Shown here piece by piece: positions 34,449 to 43,421 of a stretch of DNA of 64,000 bases. Positions within the stretch are counted from its first letter, which is position 1. Every line of letters starts with the position of its first letter. Origin of the DNA: Calothrix brevissima NIES-22. Its GTDB lineage: Bacteria > Cyanobacteriota > Cyanobacteriia > Cyanobacteriales > Nostocaceae. Made by a program: the position numbers and the translations under genes. Below the pieces are notes generated by a model that saw only the letters and a list, made by a program, of their open reading frames with translations, had not been told where the DNA came from and ran no database searches. The stretch covers positions 5,197,963 through 5,261,962 of the forward strand of contig NZ_AP018207.1 in assembly GCF_002367995.1 (NCBI RefSeq). The letters are read 5' to 3'.

Positions 34449-34482
34449 ATAAACGCCGATATTTTATATTATCGACGTTTAT
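34449..34482 (-). terminator. probable terminator downstream of sir
   Basis: ATAAACGCCGATA / TATCGACGTTTAT forms a 13-bp stem with one mismatch and an 8-base loop. Read on the minus strand it is followed by a T-rich stretch (TTTATTTTTATTT). It lies 166 bp after the sir stop. Confidence 0.55.
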
Positions 34483-34647
34483 CAGTAGTTAAATTTGTTT
34501 AGACCAATTCGCTGTGATGGACTTAATATTTATTTAATGAACCGCCAAGAACGCCAAGTGCGCCAAGAGAAAAGAAGCAATTATTAAGTGCAAGTGCACA
34601 GAGAATTGGTATTAGTAGTTGCTGGGAAAATTTCTCTTCCCTAGCCC

Positions 34648-36672
34648 CTATTTCTCCAGATTCTGGAAATAAGCTTCTAACGCCTCATGTACCAATTCGG
34701 TCATCGGTCTACCTTGGCTGCTGGCTGCGTCTTTGAGCTTATTGTAAACCTCATGTTGCAAGCTGACACGGCGGCGAGTCTTATAAGTAGCAATGGTAGT
34801 GTTTTCAATTGCTACTTCTTGTCCTTCGCTGTCTGCTGTTCGCGAATCGGCTATTGCTTCCACTAAACCGTCGCTATCGTCTGTAATATCTGAATTTGCC
34901 ACGGATTGTACTGTGTAATTAGCTGCAAACTCGCGGATAGCATCAAAACCGACGCGATCGCAAAAATCACCAAAGCTTTCTTCTGCGTTTTTCGCCTGCT
35001 TAAAGTAAACGAAAATCGGCTCTAGTTGGGTTTCTAAATCGTTGTGGTGTAGCCGTTCCATGTAAGGCTGGGCTAACCGCGTCTGATTGGGTGAACCGCC
35101 TAACCATACTTGATAACTTTCTGGGGCGCTTCCCACAAAAGCTAGTTCCGCCATGTAAGGACGAGCGCAGCCATTAGGGCAGCCTGTCATCCTTACCACA
35201 AATTGCTCATTTTGTAAACCCACTTTATCGAGAATCGTGCTAATCCGGTCTAAAATACCGGGAATTGCTCTTTCTGATTCGGTGATGGCTAAACCGCAAG
35301 TAGGTAAAGCGGGACAAGCCATTGCTAACCTTTCTAAGCGGTCTATTTTACTAGGGTCGGAGATAACGCCACAACGGTCAAGAATTGCTTGAATTGCGGC
35401 TTTATCTGCTGGTGCAATTTCGTAGAAAATTAGGTTTTGGTGGGCTGTGAGGCGGATAGGTAAGTTAAATTGCTCTACAATTTCCCTTAAGGCGGTTTTC
35501 AGTTGAAACGCACCTTCATCTTTTACCCGACCGTTATCAATGGAAATGCCTAAAAATAGCTTGCCATCGCCTTGTTCGTTCCAGCCCAAAAAGTCATGAT
35601 ATTTAAATTCTGGCAGTTCTTTGAAAGGAGCGATCGCTTTGCCAAAATATTCTTCAACTTTGGCGCGGAACTTCTCTACACCCCAATCGTGCAGTAAATA
35701 TTTTAATCGAGCGTGGCGGCGGTCAGTGCGATCGCCATAATCTCGCTGGGTAGCCACAATGGCTTTGACGATGTCGTAAACATCTGCTTTCGCTACATAG
35801 CCAATCGGATCGGCTAGCCTAGCAAAGGTTTCTTCTTTGTTATGCGTCCGCCCTAAACCACCACCAGCAAATACGTTAAAACCTTCTAATTTGCCTTTTT
35901 TATTGGTAATAACGACCAAAGTCAAGTCTTGGGAATATAAATCAATAGAATTATCCCCTGGCACTGTCACACAAGCTTTAAACTTGCGCGGCATATAGTA
36001 AGTGCCATAGATAGGTTCTTGGGAATTATTGATTAATGTCCCGTTAGTATCGCTTTGTCTGGCTGCTTTTACCTCTGGGCTTTCTTCCGCGCTAATTACC
36101 TTTTCGCCATCTAGCCAAATTTCGTAATAAGCACCGGTTTGAGGCGACAACAAATCAGCAATATTTTGGGCATATTCCCAAGCATACTGATATTCTGGGC
36201 GATTTTTAAAAGGTACGGGGGGAGCCATGACGTTGCGGTTAACATCGCCACAAGCGCCCAAGGTAGAACCGAGATTGTTGACGATAGAAGCGATCGCAGT
36301 TTTGAGATTTTTCTTTAAAATCCCATGTAACTGAAACCCTTGGCGGGTAGTAGCTCGCAAAGTATGGTTACCATATTCATCAGACAGCTTATCCAAAGCT
36401 AGATATAGCTGCGGCGGTACTAAACCGCCCGGATTTTTCGTCCGCAGCATAAACTGGTAATCTTTCTCCTGCCCCTTGACGCGATTATCACGGTTATCTT
36501 GTTGATAAGACCCGTGAAACTTCAGCAACTGCACTGCATTTTCGCTAAAGTGAGTTGTATCCTGAAGTACTTCAGTGGCTACAGGTTCACGCAAAAAATT
36601 ACTGTTTTCCTTGATTCCTTCGACTTTGGAAGGCTTACGGCTAGCGATCGGGGAAGGAGGAGATTTAACCAT
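34648..36672 (-). CDS. sir: ferredoxin-sulfite reductase with C-terminal ribbon-helix-helix tail
   Basis: 674 residues. The body is a full ferredoxin-dependent sulfite reductase: [44 protein letters not shown] and the 4Fe-4S/siroheme cysteines in [12 protein letters not shown] and [15 protein letters not shown]. It reduces sulfite to sulfide with electrons from ferredoxin in the cytoplasm. After a variable acidic linker ([15 protein letters not shown]) the last 45 residues read [20 protein letters not shown] then [16 protein letters not shown], a ribbon-helix-helix DNA-binding pattern. This is extra to the usual enzyme. ATG at 36670-36672. Confidence 0.9.
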   Translation of the reverse strand: MVKSPPSPIASRKPSKVEGIKENSNFLREPVATEVLQDTTHFSENAVQLLKFHGSYQQDNRDNRVKGQEKDYQFMLRTKNPGGLVPPQLYLALDKLSDEYGNHTLRATTRQGFQLHGILKKNLKTAIASIVNNLGSTLGACGDVNRNVMAPPVPFKNRPEYQYAWEYAQNIADLLSPQTGAYYEIWLDGEKVISAEESPEVKAARQSDTNGTLINNSQEPIYGTYYMPRKFKACVTVPGDNSIDLYSQDLTLVVITNKKGKLEGFNVFAGGGLGRTHNKEETFARLADPIGYVAKADVYDIVKAIVATQRDYGDRTDRRHARLKYLLHDWGVEKFRAKVEEYFGKAIAPFKELPEFKYHDFLGWNEQGDGKLFLGISIDNGRVKDEGAFQLKTALREIVEQFNLPIRLTAHQNLIFYEIAPADKAAIQAILDRCGVISDPSKIDRLERLAMACPALPTCGLAITESERAIPGILDRISTILDKVGLQNEQFVVRMTGCPNGCARPYMAELAFVGSAPESYQVWLGGSPNQTRLAQPYMERLHHNDLETQLEPIFVYFKQAKNAEESFGDFCDRVGFDAIREFAANYTVQSVANSDITDDSDGLVEAIADSRTADSEGQEVAIENTTIATYKTRRRVSLQHEVYNKLKDAASSQGRPMTELVHEALEAYFQNLEK

Positions 36673-37071
36673 TAGAGTTGTAGACTGTTCTTAATAAGGC
36701 ATCAGTAGACGCCGAAGCTGCAAATTTGAAAGCACCTATTCGGCCAGGTGATCCCCGGATATCCGGTCGGAATTATGAGGAATATTTTATTCTAACATGA
36801 CAAAAAGCTGGTCTTGTTAGTGACGCAACACTTAACAAAACCAGCATACCAGTATATCTGGTTGTGCCAAACTTTCAGATTGGGAACTTTAGAACAAACA
36901 ACTCCCTCAACTAGCTAATCTGACACCTTTTTGCAAACCTATAAAATACTTCAATCCCTGGGTAAATATTTCCGGGCTAAGGCATGAAAAAAATTATCCC
37001 ATGACGGCAGTTGCTACAACGGGGGGAACCCCCGCAACGCACTGCCTCCCCCATGCCCCATGCCCCATGCC
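36673..37071. promoter_or_regulatory. sir upstream region with a 12-bp palindrome
   Basis: CCGGATATCCGG, a perfect 12-bp palindrome, lies at 36755-36766, 83 bp upstream of sir. Further left the region contains AAAAAGCTGG...ACCAGC sequences (36812-36848) and a CCCCATGCCCCATGCC repeat ending at the stop of the barrel-protein gene. The palindrome is a candidate operator; no regulator is identified. Confidence 0.35.
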
Positions 37072-37608
37072 CTATCTAAACCGATAACCTACACCACCTT
37101 GAATGCTGACAGCCGAAGCTGGGCTATTTTGGTAAGTCTTCATACCTAGTGTGGTGTTACCGTAGAGCATGAAGTTTTTCGCAACTTCAGATTCTACACC
37201 AGCAGTCAGAGCTACACCATCGCGATCGCCTAGAGGAGTTTGTTTACCATCAGTTTCCACAAAAGAATAACCACCAGCTAAGTAAACATTAGTTCCTTTA
37301 GCAATTGGTGCGTCTATAGAAAGTTGAGGAATAATTGCAGTCGTCTGATCGGTAAATAAGATTTGAGTCCGTGCAGAAAAGGGAGTAGGGCCTAATTTTA
37401 AACGGCCTGTAACGTTACCAGCAAATTGAGCATCTTGACCAGATTGTCCGCCATTAGTTACACCACCTGCAACACCAGCACCAATATAGCTAGCATCAGT
37501 ACCTTTTTGTGTTTGTGCAGAAGCTTGCCCTGCATTCATTAAAAGAGGAGCAATTACTACAGAAGACAACGCAGAAATTGTCAGAGCAGACTTAATTAAA
37601 CCTTTCAT
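37072..37608 (-). CDS. exported beta-barrel-like protein
   Basis: 178 residues beginning MKGLIKSALTISALSSVVIA, with signal peptide cleavage likely after GQASA. The mature part alternates polar and hydrophobic residues as in outer-membrane barrels (YIGAGVAGGVTNGG, NVYLAGGYSFVETDG, NFMLYGNTTLGMKTY) and ends in GGVGYRFR, close to the aromatic-terminal signature of barrels. ATG at 37606-37608; the TTG four codons upstream is less likely. Probably an outer-membrane or surface protein of unknown function. Confidence 0.7.
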   Translation of the reverse strand: MKGLIKSALTISALSSVVIAPLLMNAGQASAQTQKGTDASYIGAGVAGGVTNGGQSGQDAQFAGNVTGRLKLGPTPFSARTQILFTDQTTAIIPQLSIDAPIAKGTNVYLAGGYSFVETDGKQTPLGDRDGVALTAGVESEVAKNFMLYGNTTLGMKTYQNSPASAVSIQGGVGYRFR

Positions 37609-38068
37609 AATTCGCACCAAATATTGTTTTTTTGCTGTTAAATTAAAAGTCGCAATCTAATAAAAAAGGTTCCAATATTTTTTCAATTTCTACTAAATTT
37701 CTGTCTCTATTGATGCTGGTACGTTTCCAGCCCTGTATTAATCTGAACTGATAATAGCGGCGCTATAATTACAAGCTTTTTGCAGAATATCCGGGAGTTT
37801 TTCTAAAAGGTAGACGCTTTGATAACTGGCACAATAAATATTAATAATTAGTCATTTGTTAGAGACGCGATAACCCTTGTCTGTACAATTGTCATTTATC
37901 ATTTCTCTCCCTTGTCCCCCTTGTCCCCCTTGTCCCCCTTGTCTTCCTTGTCCCTTTTTTTTGCATATAAAATAGGATTGCTAAATATGAGGTTGTAACA
38001 GCTATTGCAACAAGCTCTAGAGGGAATCTATAAAGTTAAGTTTTAGAGACTTTTATGGAGATTGAATA
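37609..38068. repeat. 460-bp intergenic region with CCTTGTCCC array
   Basis: The right half holds GTCATTTxTCATT at 37890-37904 and about five CCCTTGTCC nonamers at 37910-37956. The segment AGAGACGCGATAACCCTTGTCTGTACAATTGTCATTT (in parts at 37861-37896) recurs at 52637-52675, so the repeat travels with a longer flank. Confidence 0.5.
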
Positions 38069-39013
38069 ATGCTAGCCGCTACAAAAACGTTATCTGGATT
38101 GATGGGTTTATGTGTCGGTGATGCGTTGGGTGTGCCAGTGGAGTTTACCAGCCGCGCTGAACGAGTTCAATCTCCAGTGACAAAGATGTTGGGTTATGGC
38201 ACGTGGAATCAGCCACCAGGAACTTGGTCAGATGACAGTTCTTTGACGTTTTGCTTGGCAGAAAGTCTTTGTAGAGGTTATTCCTTAGATGCCATAGCTA
38301 ATTCCTTCTGGCGCTGGTATAAAGCCGCTTATTGGACTCCTAGAGGTCAGCTATTTGATATTGGCAATACCACCCATGCCGCAATTATGCGTCTGAAACA
38401 AGGTATTTTGCCCCGGGAAGCCGGGGGAAAAATCGAAAACACCAATGGTAATGGTTCGTTGATGAGAATCTTGCCAATGGCTTATTGCCACAAAATCTTG
38501 ACCTATAACGAATTAATTTCGCGGGTACATGATGTTTCAGCCATTACCCATGCTCATGCGCGATCGCTCATGGCTTGTGGTATTTATATTACAATCGCCG
38601 TTGCCCTGTTAGAAGGAGCTGACCCACAAACAGCTTATTTACAAAGTTTAGAGAAAATTCAAGCTATTTATTCTGTACGGGATTATTTGCTAGAAAAACC
38701 CCATTTTAACCGTATTTATACTGGTGAAATCCATAAACTGCCCGTAGAAGAGATTAATTCTGGCGGCTATGTCATCGATACCCTAGAAGCAGCATTATGG
38801 TGTTTGTTAAATAGTTCATCTTATTCTCAAGCAGTGTTAACTGCTGTTAACTTAGGTGGCGATACAGATACTACTGCGGCGGTAACTGGCGGTTTAGCAG
38901 GAATTTACTACGGTATAGAGAACATACCCCAAGCATGGGTTAACCAAATCGCCCGCAAACAAGACATTATTAACTTAGCAAACCGCTTTGCGGTGGCTGT
39001 TTATAGTCAATAG
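38069..39013 (+). CDS. ADP-ribosylglycohydrolase family protein
   Basis: A 314-residue protein of the ARH/DraG fold. The metal-ligand signatures are GTWSDDSSLTFCLAESL (Asp55, Asp56) and NLGGDTDTTAAVTGGLAG near residue 268, with GLCVGDALGVPVEF at the N-terminus. Such enzymes remove ADP-ribose from proteins or small molecules in a Mg-dependent way; the target is unknown. ATG at 38069 preceded by GGAG. The stop codon lies in the first unit of a TAGTCAA repeat. Confidence 0.88.
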   Translation: MLAATKTLSGLMGLCVGDALGVPVEFTSRAERVQSPVTKMLGYGTWNQPPGTWSDDSSLTFCLAESLCRGYSLDAIANSFWRWYKAAYWTPRGQLFDIGNTTHAAIMRLKQGILPREAGGKIENTNGNGSLMRILPMAYCHKILTYNELISRVHDVSAITHAHARSLMACGIYITIAVALLEGADPQTAYLQSLEKIQAIYSVRDYLLEKPHFNRIYTGEIHKLPVEEINSGGYVIDTLEAALWCLLNSSSYSQAVLTAVNLGGDTDTTAAVTGGLAGIYYGIENIPQAWVNQIARKQDIINLANRFAVAVYSQ

Positions 39014-39032
39014 TCAACAGTCATCCGTCAAC

Positions 39033-39217
39033 GGGAGCATCCCAAATGTGCAAAAACGCCCTCACCCTATAAGGGTGGGGCTAGAAATACGAAGCCTGCC
39101 TTCTTTTGCTAAAAGTTTGATAGCCTGCGTTCGTCGAAGACGTTCCCGAAGGGTAGGCAGGCTTTGTTGGTATAGCAATACCCTAGAAGGGTATTGCGTC
39201 AAAATTGGGATGCTCCC
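39033..39217. mobile_element. 185-bp MITE, copy 1
   Basis: Perfect 13-bp terminal inverted repeats GGGAGCATCCCAA / TTGGGATGCTCCC (39033-39045 and 39205-39217), flanked by the 8-bp direct repeat CCGTCAAC (39025-39032 and 39218-39225). Inner hairpins: CACCCTTATAGGGTG-like at 39063-39077, a 69-bp core bounded by GCCTGCC / GGCAGGC (39094-39162), and AATACCC TAGA AGGGTATT at 39177-39195. No coding capacity. The second copy is at 50101-50285, with the core inverted. Confidence 0.92.
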
Positions 39218-39252
39218 CCGTCAACCGTCAACCGTCAACCGTCAACAGCCAT

Positions 39253-39315
39253 AAAAAAAAATTCCCCAATAAATAACCCCATCTCCGAGAAACTTCAAAA
39301 GATGGGGTTATTTAT
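39253..39315 (-). terminator. terminator of the cutA operon
   Basis: A perfect 16-bp inverted repeat ATAAATAACCCCATCT / AGATGGGGTTATTTAT (39269-39284 and 39300-39315). On the minus strand it is followed by GGGGAATTTTTTTTT, a long T-run, and lies 10 bp after the cutA stop. Confidence 0.85.
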
Positions 39316-39325
39316 GTTGAATCGT

Positions 39326-39658
39326 CTAGGAATCGCCCTTGATTTGTTCCGCAATCCATTGCAGGTAAGGTTGAGAACCCGCAATAATCGGTAAAGCGAT
39401 AATTTCCGACAACTCATAGGAGTGCAGTTCGCGAATTTTGGCTTCCAAGGTAGAAAATTGTGCCAAATCAGCTTTAATGAGTAACTGCCATTCATCTTCT
39501 GTGTGTATTTTCCCTTGCCAGGTGTAAATCGAGTGGATTGGCAATAGACTCACACAAGCAGCGAGTTTAGCTTCCACCAGGGCATTAGCGATGGCTTGTG
39601 CCTCTTGGACATTGGCGGCTGTCGCTAATACCACACCGTAGCCAGCAGGTATTTCCAT
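39326..39658 (-). CDS. cutA: divalent-cation tolerance protein CutA
   Basis: A 110-residue trimer-forming ferredoxin-like fold protein with the family motifs VVLATAANVQEAQAIANALVE, LAACVSLLPIHSIYTWQGKI, DEWQLLIKADLAQFSTLEAKI and HSYELSEIIALPI. It has been linked to copper and other metal tolerance, but the biochemical role is unsettled; it is soluble. ATG at 39656-39658, two bases after the stop of the upstream gene, so it is the last gene of a three-gene operon ending in the terminator at 39253-39315. Confidence 0.93.
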   Translation of the reverse strand: MEIPAGYGVVLATAANVQEAQAIANALVEAKLAACVSLLPIHSIYTWQGKIHTEDEWQLLIKADLAQFSTLEAKIRELHSYELSEIIALPIIAGSQPYLQWIAEQIKGDS

Positions 39659-39660
39659 AA

Positions 39661-40752
39661 CTAAACCGGAGATAAGGAATATACCTGACCATCAATCAAT
39701 AGCCGCGTGATGCCTTTAGCTTGGAGATGGGTACGCGCCTTGTGTAGCATTTTACTATCAGGCACTTTAATCACGCGATCGCGCTTGGTAGAGAAACGCT
39801 TGGCAACGCGATGGTTATCGAACACTGGTAGAGTTCTTTGCTGAGTTTCTAGGTTCGGAATTTGACCTAAATCGCCAAAGTCTCTCAGTGGTCGAGTAAT
39901 TAATTCTGAGGATCGATCAATCACCAAATAGCAAGTTTTCGGCAACTGCGCTGAGGACAATGGTAACACCTGTACAGGTGCTTCCCCTGCTCTGCGTCTT
40001 GTGACTAAAGGTCTTGCTTCCTCATAGTCATCGTCCTCATCCTCATCATAAAAATCATCGTCTTCGTCTAAATCGTCCTCTAAATCGTCCAAATCTTCAG
40101 ATTCATCCAACAAGTCTTCGCCTAGCATTTGCGCTAAAACGTTAGCTTGTGGTGGCTCATCATCTAAGATGCGGCTAGAAATATTGCCAACTTCTGCCCG
40201 CTTAGGAATCGGCAGGTTAGGAACTTCTGTTACTTTAGGAGTAGGTAGGCTGACGATTTCTGGCAGTTTCGGACTGGGGGCGCTAGGAACTTCCGGCGGC
40301 TTTTTGGGGATAATTTCTAGCTGTTGTGCGACGGGTTGCTTTTCTTTTGCTGCTGCTGAAGAACGCCGCTTTACCCGTCTATTAGCCTGATTTGATTCTA
40401 GGCTATCGTCTTCTTCTGATGCAGCTACTACTTTTTCTGGCTCAACCTTAGGCGACTCCACAATCGGTTTGTCGATTGTCGGAGTTTCTGGTTTAGGTGG
40501 TTGCTGAATTAAAAGTGGTAACTGCTCGTAGTTTACCTGTGCCCTTCCCTCAGGAGTTCTCGCAGCCCGTTTCAAAGAAACGAGATACTCGTACTCATCT
40601 TCTGGCAAAGTACTTTTCAGTAAGCGGCTAATTGTCGAGTTACTCACGTCATACCGTTCTGCCAAAGTTGAGGTGGTTTCGGCAGATTCTCGATATAACT
40701 TAAGAATTTCTTGTTTGTCAGAATCAGTTAATTTTCTCACGGTAGACACCAA
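39661..40752 (-). CDS. HTH-domain protein with acidic linker, hypothetical regulator
   Basis: 363 residues. N-terminus: a resolvase/transposase-like helix-turn-helix, RKLTDSDKQEILKLYRESAE then TLAERYDVSNSTISRLLKS. Middle: Pro/Glu-rich, then a strongly acidic run (ESEDLDDLEDDLDEDDDFYD). C-terminus: a conserved-looking domain of about 90 residues (TCYLVIDRSSELITRPLRDFGDLGQ, ITRLLIDGQVYSL). The start is uncertain: TTG at 40752, GTG at 40749 or GTG at 40740, the last giving (M)RKLTDSDK. Probably a cyanobacterial DNA-binding regulator; no target known. It lies between a membrane-protein gene (9 bp) and cutA (2 bp). Confidence 0.75.
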   Translation of the reverse strand: MVSTVRKLTDSDKQEILKLYRESAETTSTLAERYDVSNSTISRLLKSTLPEDEYEYLVSLKRAARTPEGRAQVNYEQLPLLIQQPPKPETPTIDKPIVESPKVEPEKVVAASEEDDSLESNQANRRVKRRSSAAAKEKQPVAQQLEIIPKKPPEVPSAPSPKLPEIVSLPTPKVTEVPNLPIPKRAEVGNISSRILDDEPPQANVLAQMLGEDLLDESEDLDDLEDDLDEDDDFYDEDEDDDYEEARPLVTRRRAGEAPVQVLPLSSAQLPKTCYLVIDRSSELITRPLRDFGDLGQIPNLETQQRTLPVFDNHRVAKRFSTKRDRVIKVPDSKMLHKARTHLQAKGITRLLIDGQVYSLSPV

Positions 40753-40761
40753 AAATCTTTG

Positions 40762-41613
40762 CTACGCTCTTTTTCTTCCTCTCTCCCGCCGCGATCGGCT
40801 CAGTGATGTGTCATATTCTAAGACAGCGCCCATACCAAATAAAACTCCACTAAAAACCCAAAACACTTCTAATATCTCTCCACTTTGATAATTGGGACCT
40901 TGAGCATATTTAAACCACATATCTGCAATGTAGAGCGAAAATGCCGCAGCTGCAATCATTCTCCATGATTGCGCAACTTTTCCTCCCCAAAAGGCTAAGA
41001 GCAAAGTTGTGGCGATAATCAAAATCGCTACATCGCTGACTATGTAGAACCAATTCAAAATGGTGCCTAGCAACTCTAGTTCTTTGCTCTGTTGCAGCGA
41101 AATCCACCAAGCTAACAAACTACCAAATACGCCAATGGCTAATACAATTAGCCATTGCCATTTTTCGAGATTGATTCGCCTGTGAGCTGCTGCTAAAATC
41201 ATACCTGTACCAAGACACAGATAGGTTACTACAAAAAACACATCGCCAATAGAAACATCCGGTTCTTCTTTTAAGATTATTTCCGTATAACCGAAAAATA
41301 TCCCCCCAAGGAAATAAGACAGCATACCTATGCCAATGGCGAGCCAAACATTGCGACCACTGACAATTTGCGGACTACGCCAATTCCTCAAGCATAAGAT
41401 ACCGGCACCCAGGTAAGCTAACGCTTCAAAAACATTTGTCCCAATTAAATACCATTCGGCACGACTTTCTCCGCCATTTGCTCCTGGGACTTTAGCGCTA
41501 AATAATAAAAAGTATAGCAGTGCCAGTACAGCCCAGCCAATGCCAGCTAAAATCAGGTTCCCGGTTGAGAAAACAGATTTAGAACGGTAAGAATTTTCGT
41601 AAGAACTACCCAT
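40762..41613 (-). CDS. multi-pass membrane protein, hypothetical
   Basis: 283 residues with about eight hydrophobic helices (LILAGIGWAVLALLYFLLFSA, WLAIGIGMLSYFLGGIFFGYTEII, GDVFFVVTYLCLGTGMILAAAHR, VAILIIATTLLLAFWG). The layout resembles the membrane part of some bacterial sensor proteins, but no signalling domain follows. ATG at 41611-41613. First gene of an operon with the HTH protein (9-bp gap) and cutA. Confidence 0.75.
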   Translation of the reverse strand: MGSSYENSYRSKSVFSTGNLILAGIGWAVLALLYFLLFSAKVPGANGGESRAEWYLIGTNVFEALAYLGAGILCLRNWRSPQIVSGRNVWLAIGIGMLSYFLGGIFFGYTEIILKEEPDVSIGDVFFVVTYLCLGTGMILAAAHRRINLEKWQWLIVLAIGVFGSLLAWWISLQQSKELELLGTILNWFYIVSDVAILIIATTLLLAFWGGKVAQSWRMIAAAAFSLYIADMWFKYAQGPNYQSGEILEVFWVFSGVLFGMGAVLEYDTSLSRSRRERGRKRA

Positions 41614-41774
41614 AAGGCTTGATTATCTAAACAAAATTTGGCAGAATTTGACTTGCATGACTTTGTAGGCAGGAGTTTCTCTAGAAACCAACTAGTCAAT
41701 TGCTCTTGCCAAGAATGCACAATTAGCTGCCAAGAGCAAGTATCCGTGGCAACAGTTTTCCTAACTTGTCTATG

Positions 41775-42431
41775 CTATTGCCACAGTTTACTCATTGGAG
41801 ATTGATTTAGCCAACTGATAAATAGTGATCGCTCTTCATCTGACATATCCTGTAACCTATCGACTACTGGATGAGCAAAGTTAGCATTGCCAAAGTAAGT
41901 TTTACCTAGCTTATGGAGTTCCTGTAAAAAAGTAGTTACATGATTTTCTTGCCAATTGGGCAGGCTGTGGGTATCTAGCGGATCTTGCTTGAGCAAGAAT
42001 TTGACTGCTTCTGGCGTAGTTGCTTGGGGAAGTTGCTTTTGTCGCAATATCTCCGTGATATCTTTTTCAAATAAAGCTGCTTGTTTAGCACCTAAAAAAT
42101 CTTCAATGTCCATATATACAGCTTGCAATAGCAGCAGACTACCTTGGGTAAAAATTCCTGCTTTGCTGTGACTACCTGTATCACTTAGCTGTTCTAAACG
42201 GATTTTGCCCCAGACGCTAAAACGATCTGGTTCTTCCAACAATACACAGGCTTTACCTCGTTGATCCGTTAATTCTCTCCACAAGGCTCTAGCTTCTTCC
42301 TCTTGGCTAGCTTTAAAAACACTAATCAAGCGAAATGTTTGCCCCTGATAGTGGATAACTGGCACTGGCTGATCCCGCTTCGGGTGCTGAATGCTTGATA
42401 TTTCTACATCCTGCCGTTTGAGAATAAACAT
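41775..42431 (-). CDS. conserved cyanobacterial hypothetical protein (218 aa)
   Basis: A soluble 218-residue protein starting MFILKRQDVEISSIQHPKRD and containing RALWRELTDQRGKACVLLEE, IYMDIEDFLGAKQAALFEKD-like segments and the end DEERSLFISWLNQSPMSKLW. I recall this as a family restricted to cyanobacteria and named after a Nostoc punctiforme locus (Npun_F0813 type), with moderate certainty. No catalytic motif is seen. ATG at 42429-42431; single gene. Confidence 0.75.
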   Translation of the reverse strand: MFILKRQDVEISSIQHPKRDQPVPVIHYQGQTFRLISVFKASQEEEARALWRELTDQRGKACVLLEEPDRFSVWGKIRLEQLSDTGSHSKAGIFTQGSLLLLQAVYMDIEDFLGAKQAALFEKDITEILRQKQLPQATTPEAVKFLLKQDPLDTHSLPNWQENHVTTFLQELHKLGKTYFGNANFAHPVVDRLQDMSDEERSLFISWLNQSPMSKLWQ

Positions 42432-42720
42432 GGCACTAGCAAATAACTCCTCTCAGGGGCGTTCTCAATATGCGATCTATAATCTGATTTACCAGCATCG
42501 CCAAGAGTGCGATTACCTAGCATACTGCAGACGAAAACCTCGCGATCGCTAGAGGCTACTCTACAATAGACTACCCAGTATTGATTTATTCCAATACCCA
42601 AATTAGCCATTGACCATAAAATATATAAAAGAAATAGTCCATTTACTTGGTTTTCAATGTACATTCAGTAACCAGCGACTAGCATCTTAGCCTTCTTACT
42701 GGGAAATCTGCAATTTTCAA

Positions 42721-42749
42721 TTGCTTCTTGGTAAAGGAAAAGATATAAT
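42721..42749 (+). promoter_or_regulatory. sigma-70-type promoter of tRNA-Arg
   Basis: TTGCTT (42721-42726), 17-bp spacer, TATAAT (42744-42749), 38 bp before the mature tRNA. The -10 box is perfect and the -35 box matches four of six. The rest of the 42432-42787 gap shows nothing else of note. Confidence 0.65.
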
Positions 42750-42787
42750 TAAACAAATGACTCTTGCAAGAGCCATCTTATTATTTT

Positions 42788-42860
42788 GGGCGCGTAGCTC
42801 AGTGGATAGAGCAATTGCCTTCTAAGCAATCGGCCGCAGGTTCGAACCCTGCCGCGCTCG
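42788..42860 (+). tRNA. tRNA-Arg (anticodon TCT)
   Basis: A complete cloverleaf of 73 nt: acceptor GGGCGCG / CGCGCTC (one G-U), D-arm GCTCAGTGGATAGAGC, anticodon arm TTGCC TTCTAAG CAA with anticodon TCT, T-arm GCAGG TTCGAAC CCTGC, discriminator G. CCA is not encoded. Confidence 0.95.
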
Positions 42861-42954
42861 TGGGAAAATAAATTATAAAGTAGTGCGATCGCCTGCTGAA
42901 TGTATCTAGCGATCGCTATCCTATAAGATAGGGTTGAGTTTTAGTAGCGATCGC

Positions 42955-43245
42955 GTGTCCAAGATTAAATTAGAGCAATGTGAACTCTGTCACAGAGAGA
43001 TGGCGAATTTAACCGTCCATCACCTAGTTCCGCGACAAAATACCAAACGCAAGCACCAAGAACCAGGTGAAACAGTCAATATCTGTTCTGCTTGTCATCG
43101 CCAGATTCATGCTTTATTCGATAATAAGCTACTGGCTAAAGAACTGAATACCCTAGAAAAACTCAGCAATGAGCCACAAATGCAGAAATTCCTGGCTTGG
43201 GTAAGAAAACAAGATCCTGGTAAGCGAATTTCCGTCCATCGTTAA
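42955..43245 (+). CDS. HNH endonuclease-like small protein
   Basis: 96 residues with an HNH zinc-type motif: CELCHREMANLTVHHLVPR (CxxC and the His-His core) and NICSACHRQIHALF (second CxxC and His). It is soluble. The length and the start at the GTG of 42955 ((M)SKIKLEQCELCH) fit small HNH proteins found in cyanobacteria; a TTG seven codons upstream is an alternative. DNA cleavage is likely by family but the role is unknown. It sits 95 bp after tRNA-Arg. Confidence 0.8.
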   Translation: MSKIKLEQCELCHREMANLTVHHLVPRQNTKRKHQEPGETVNICSACHRQIHALFDNKLLAKELNTLEKLSNEPQMQKFLAWVRKQDPGKRISVHR

Positions 43246-43421
43246 AATCATTAGTCATTAATCATTAGTCAATAGTAAGGGATTCAAAGGCTATCATCAT
43301 CAACGCTATGTGATAAAAAGACAATTCTGTCTGAATAAATAGTTACTTTTTAGCTGCTTATCTTAATGCTAGCTTGGAATTTCAAGTCATAGATAGCAAC
43401 CTAGTAGAACTTAGAAATATT

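Noticed and set aside
38988-39254. Arg-rich frames in the MITE copies (RRRRSRRVGRL), also at 50130-50339
   Set aside because: The same peptide appears on opposite strands because the core is inverted between the copies; it is repeat-derived and not a gene.
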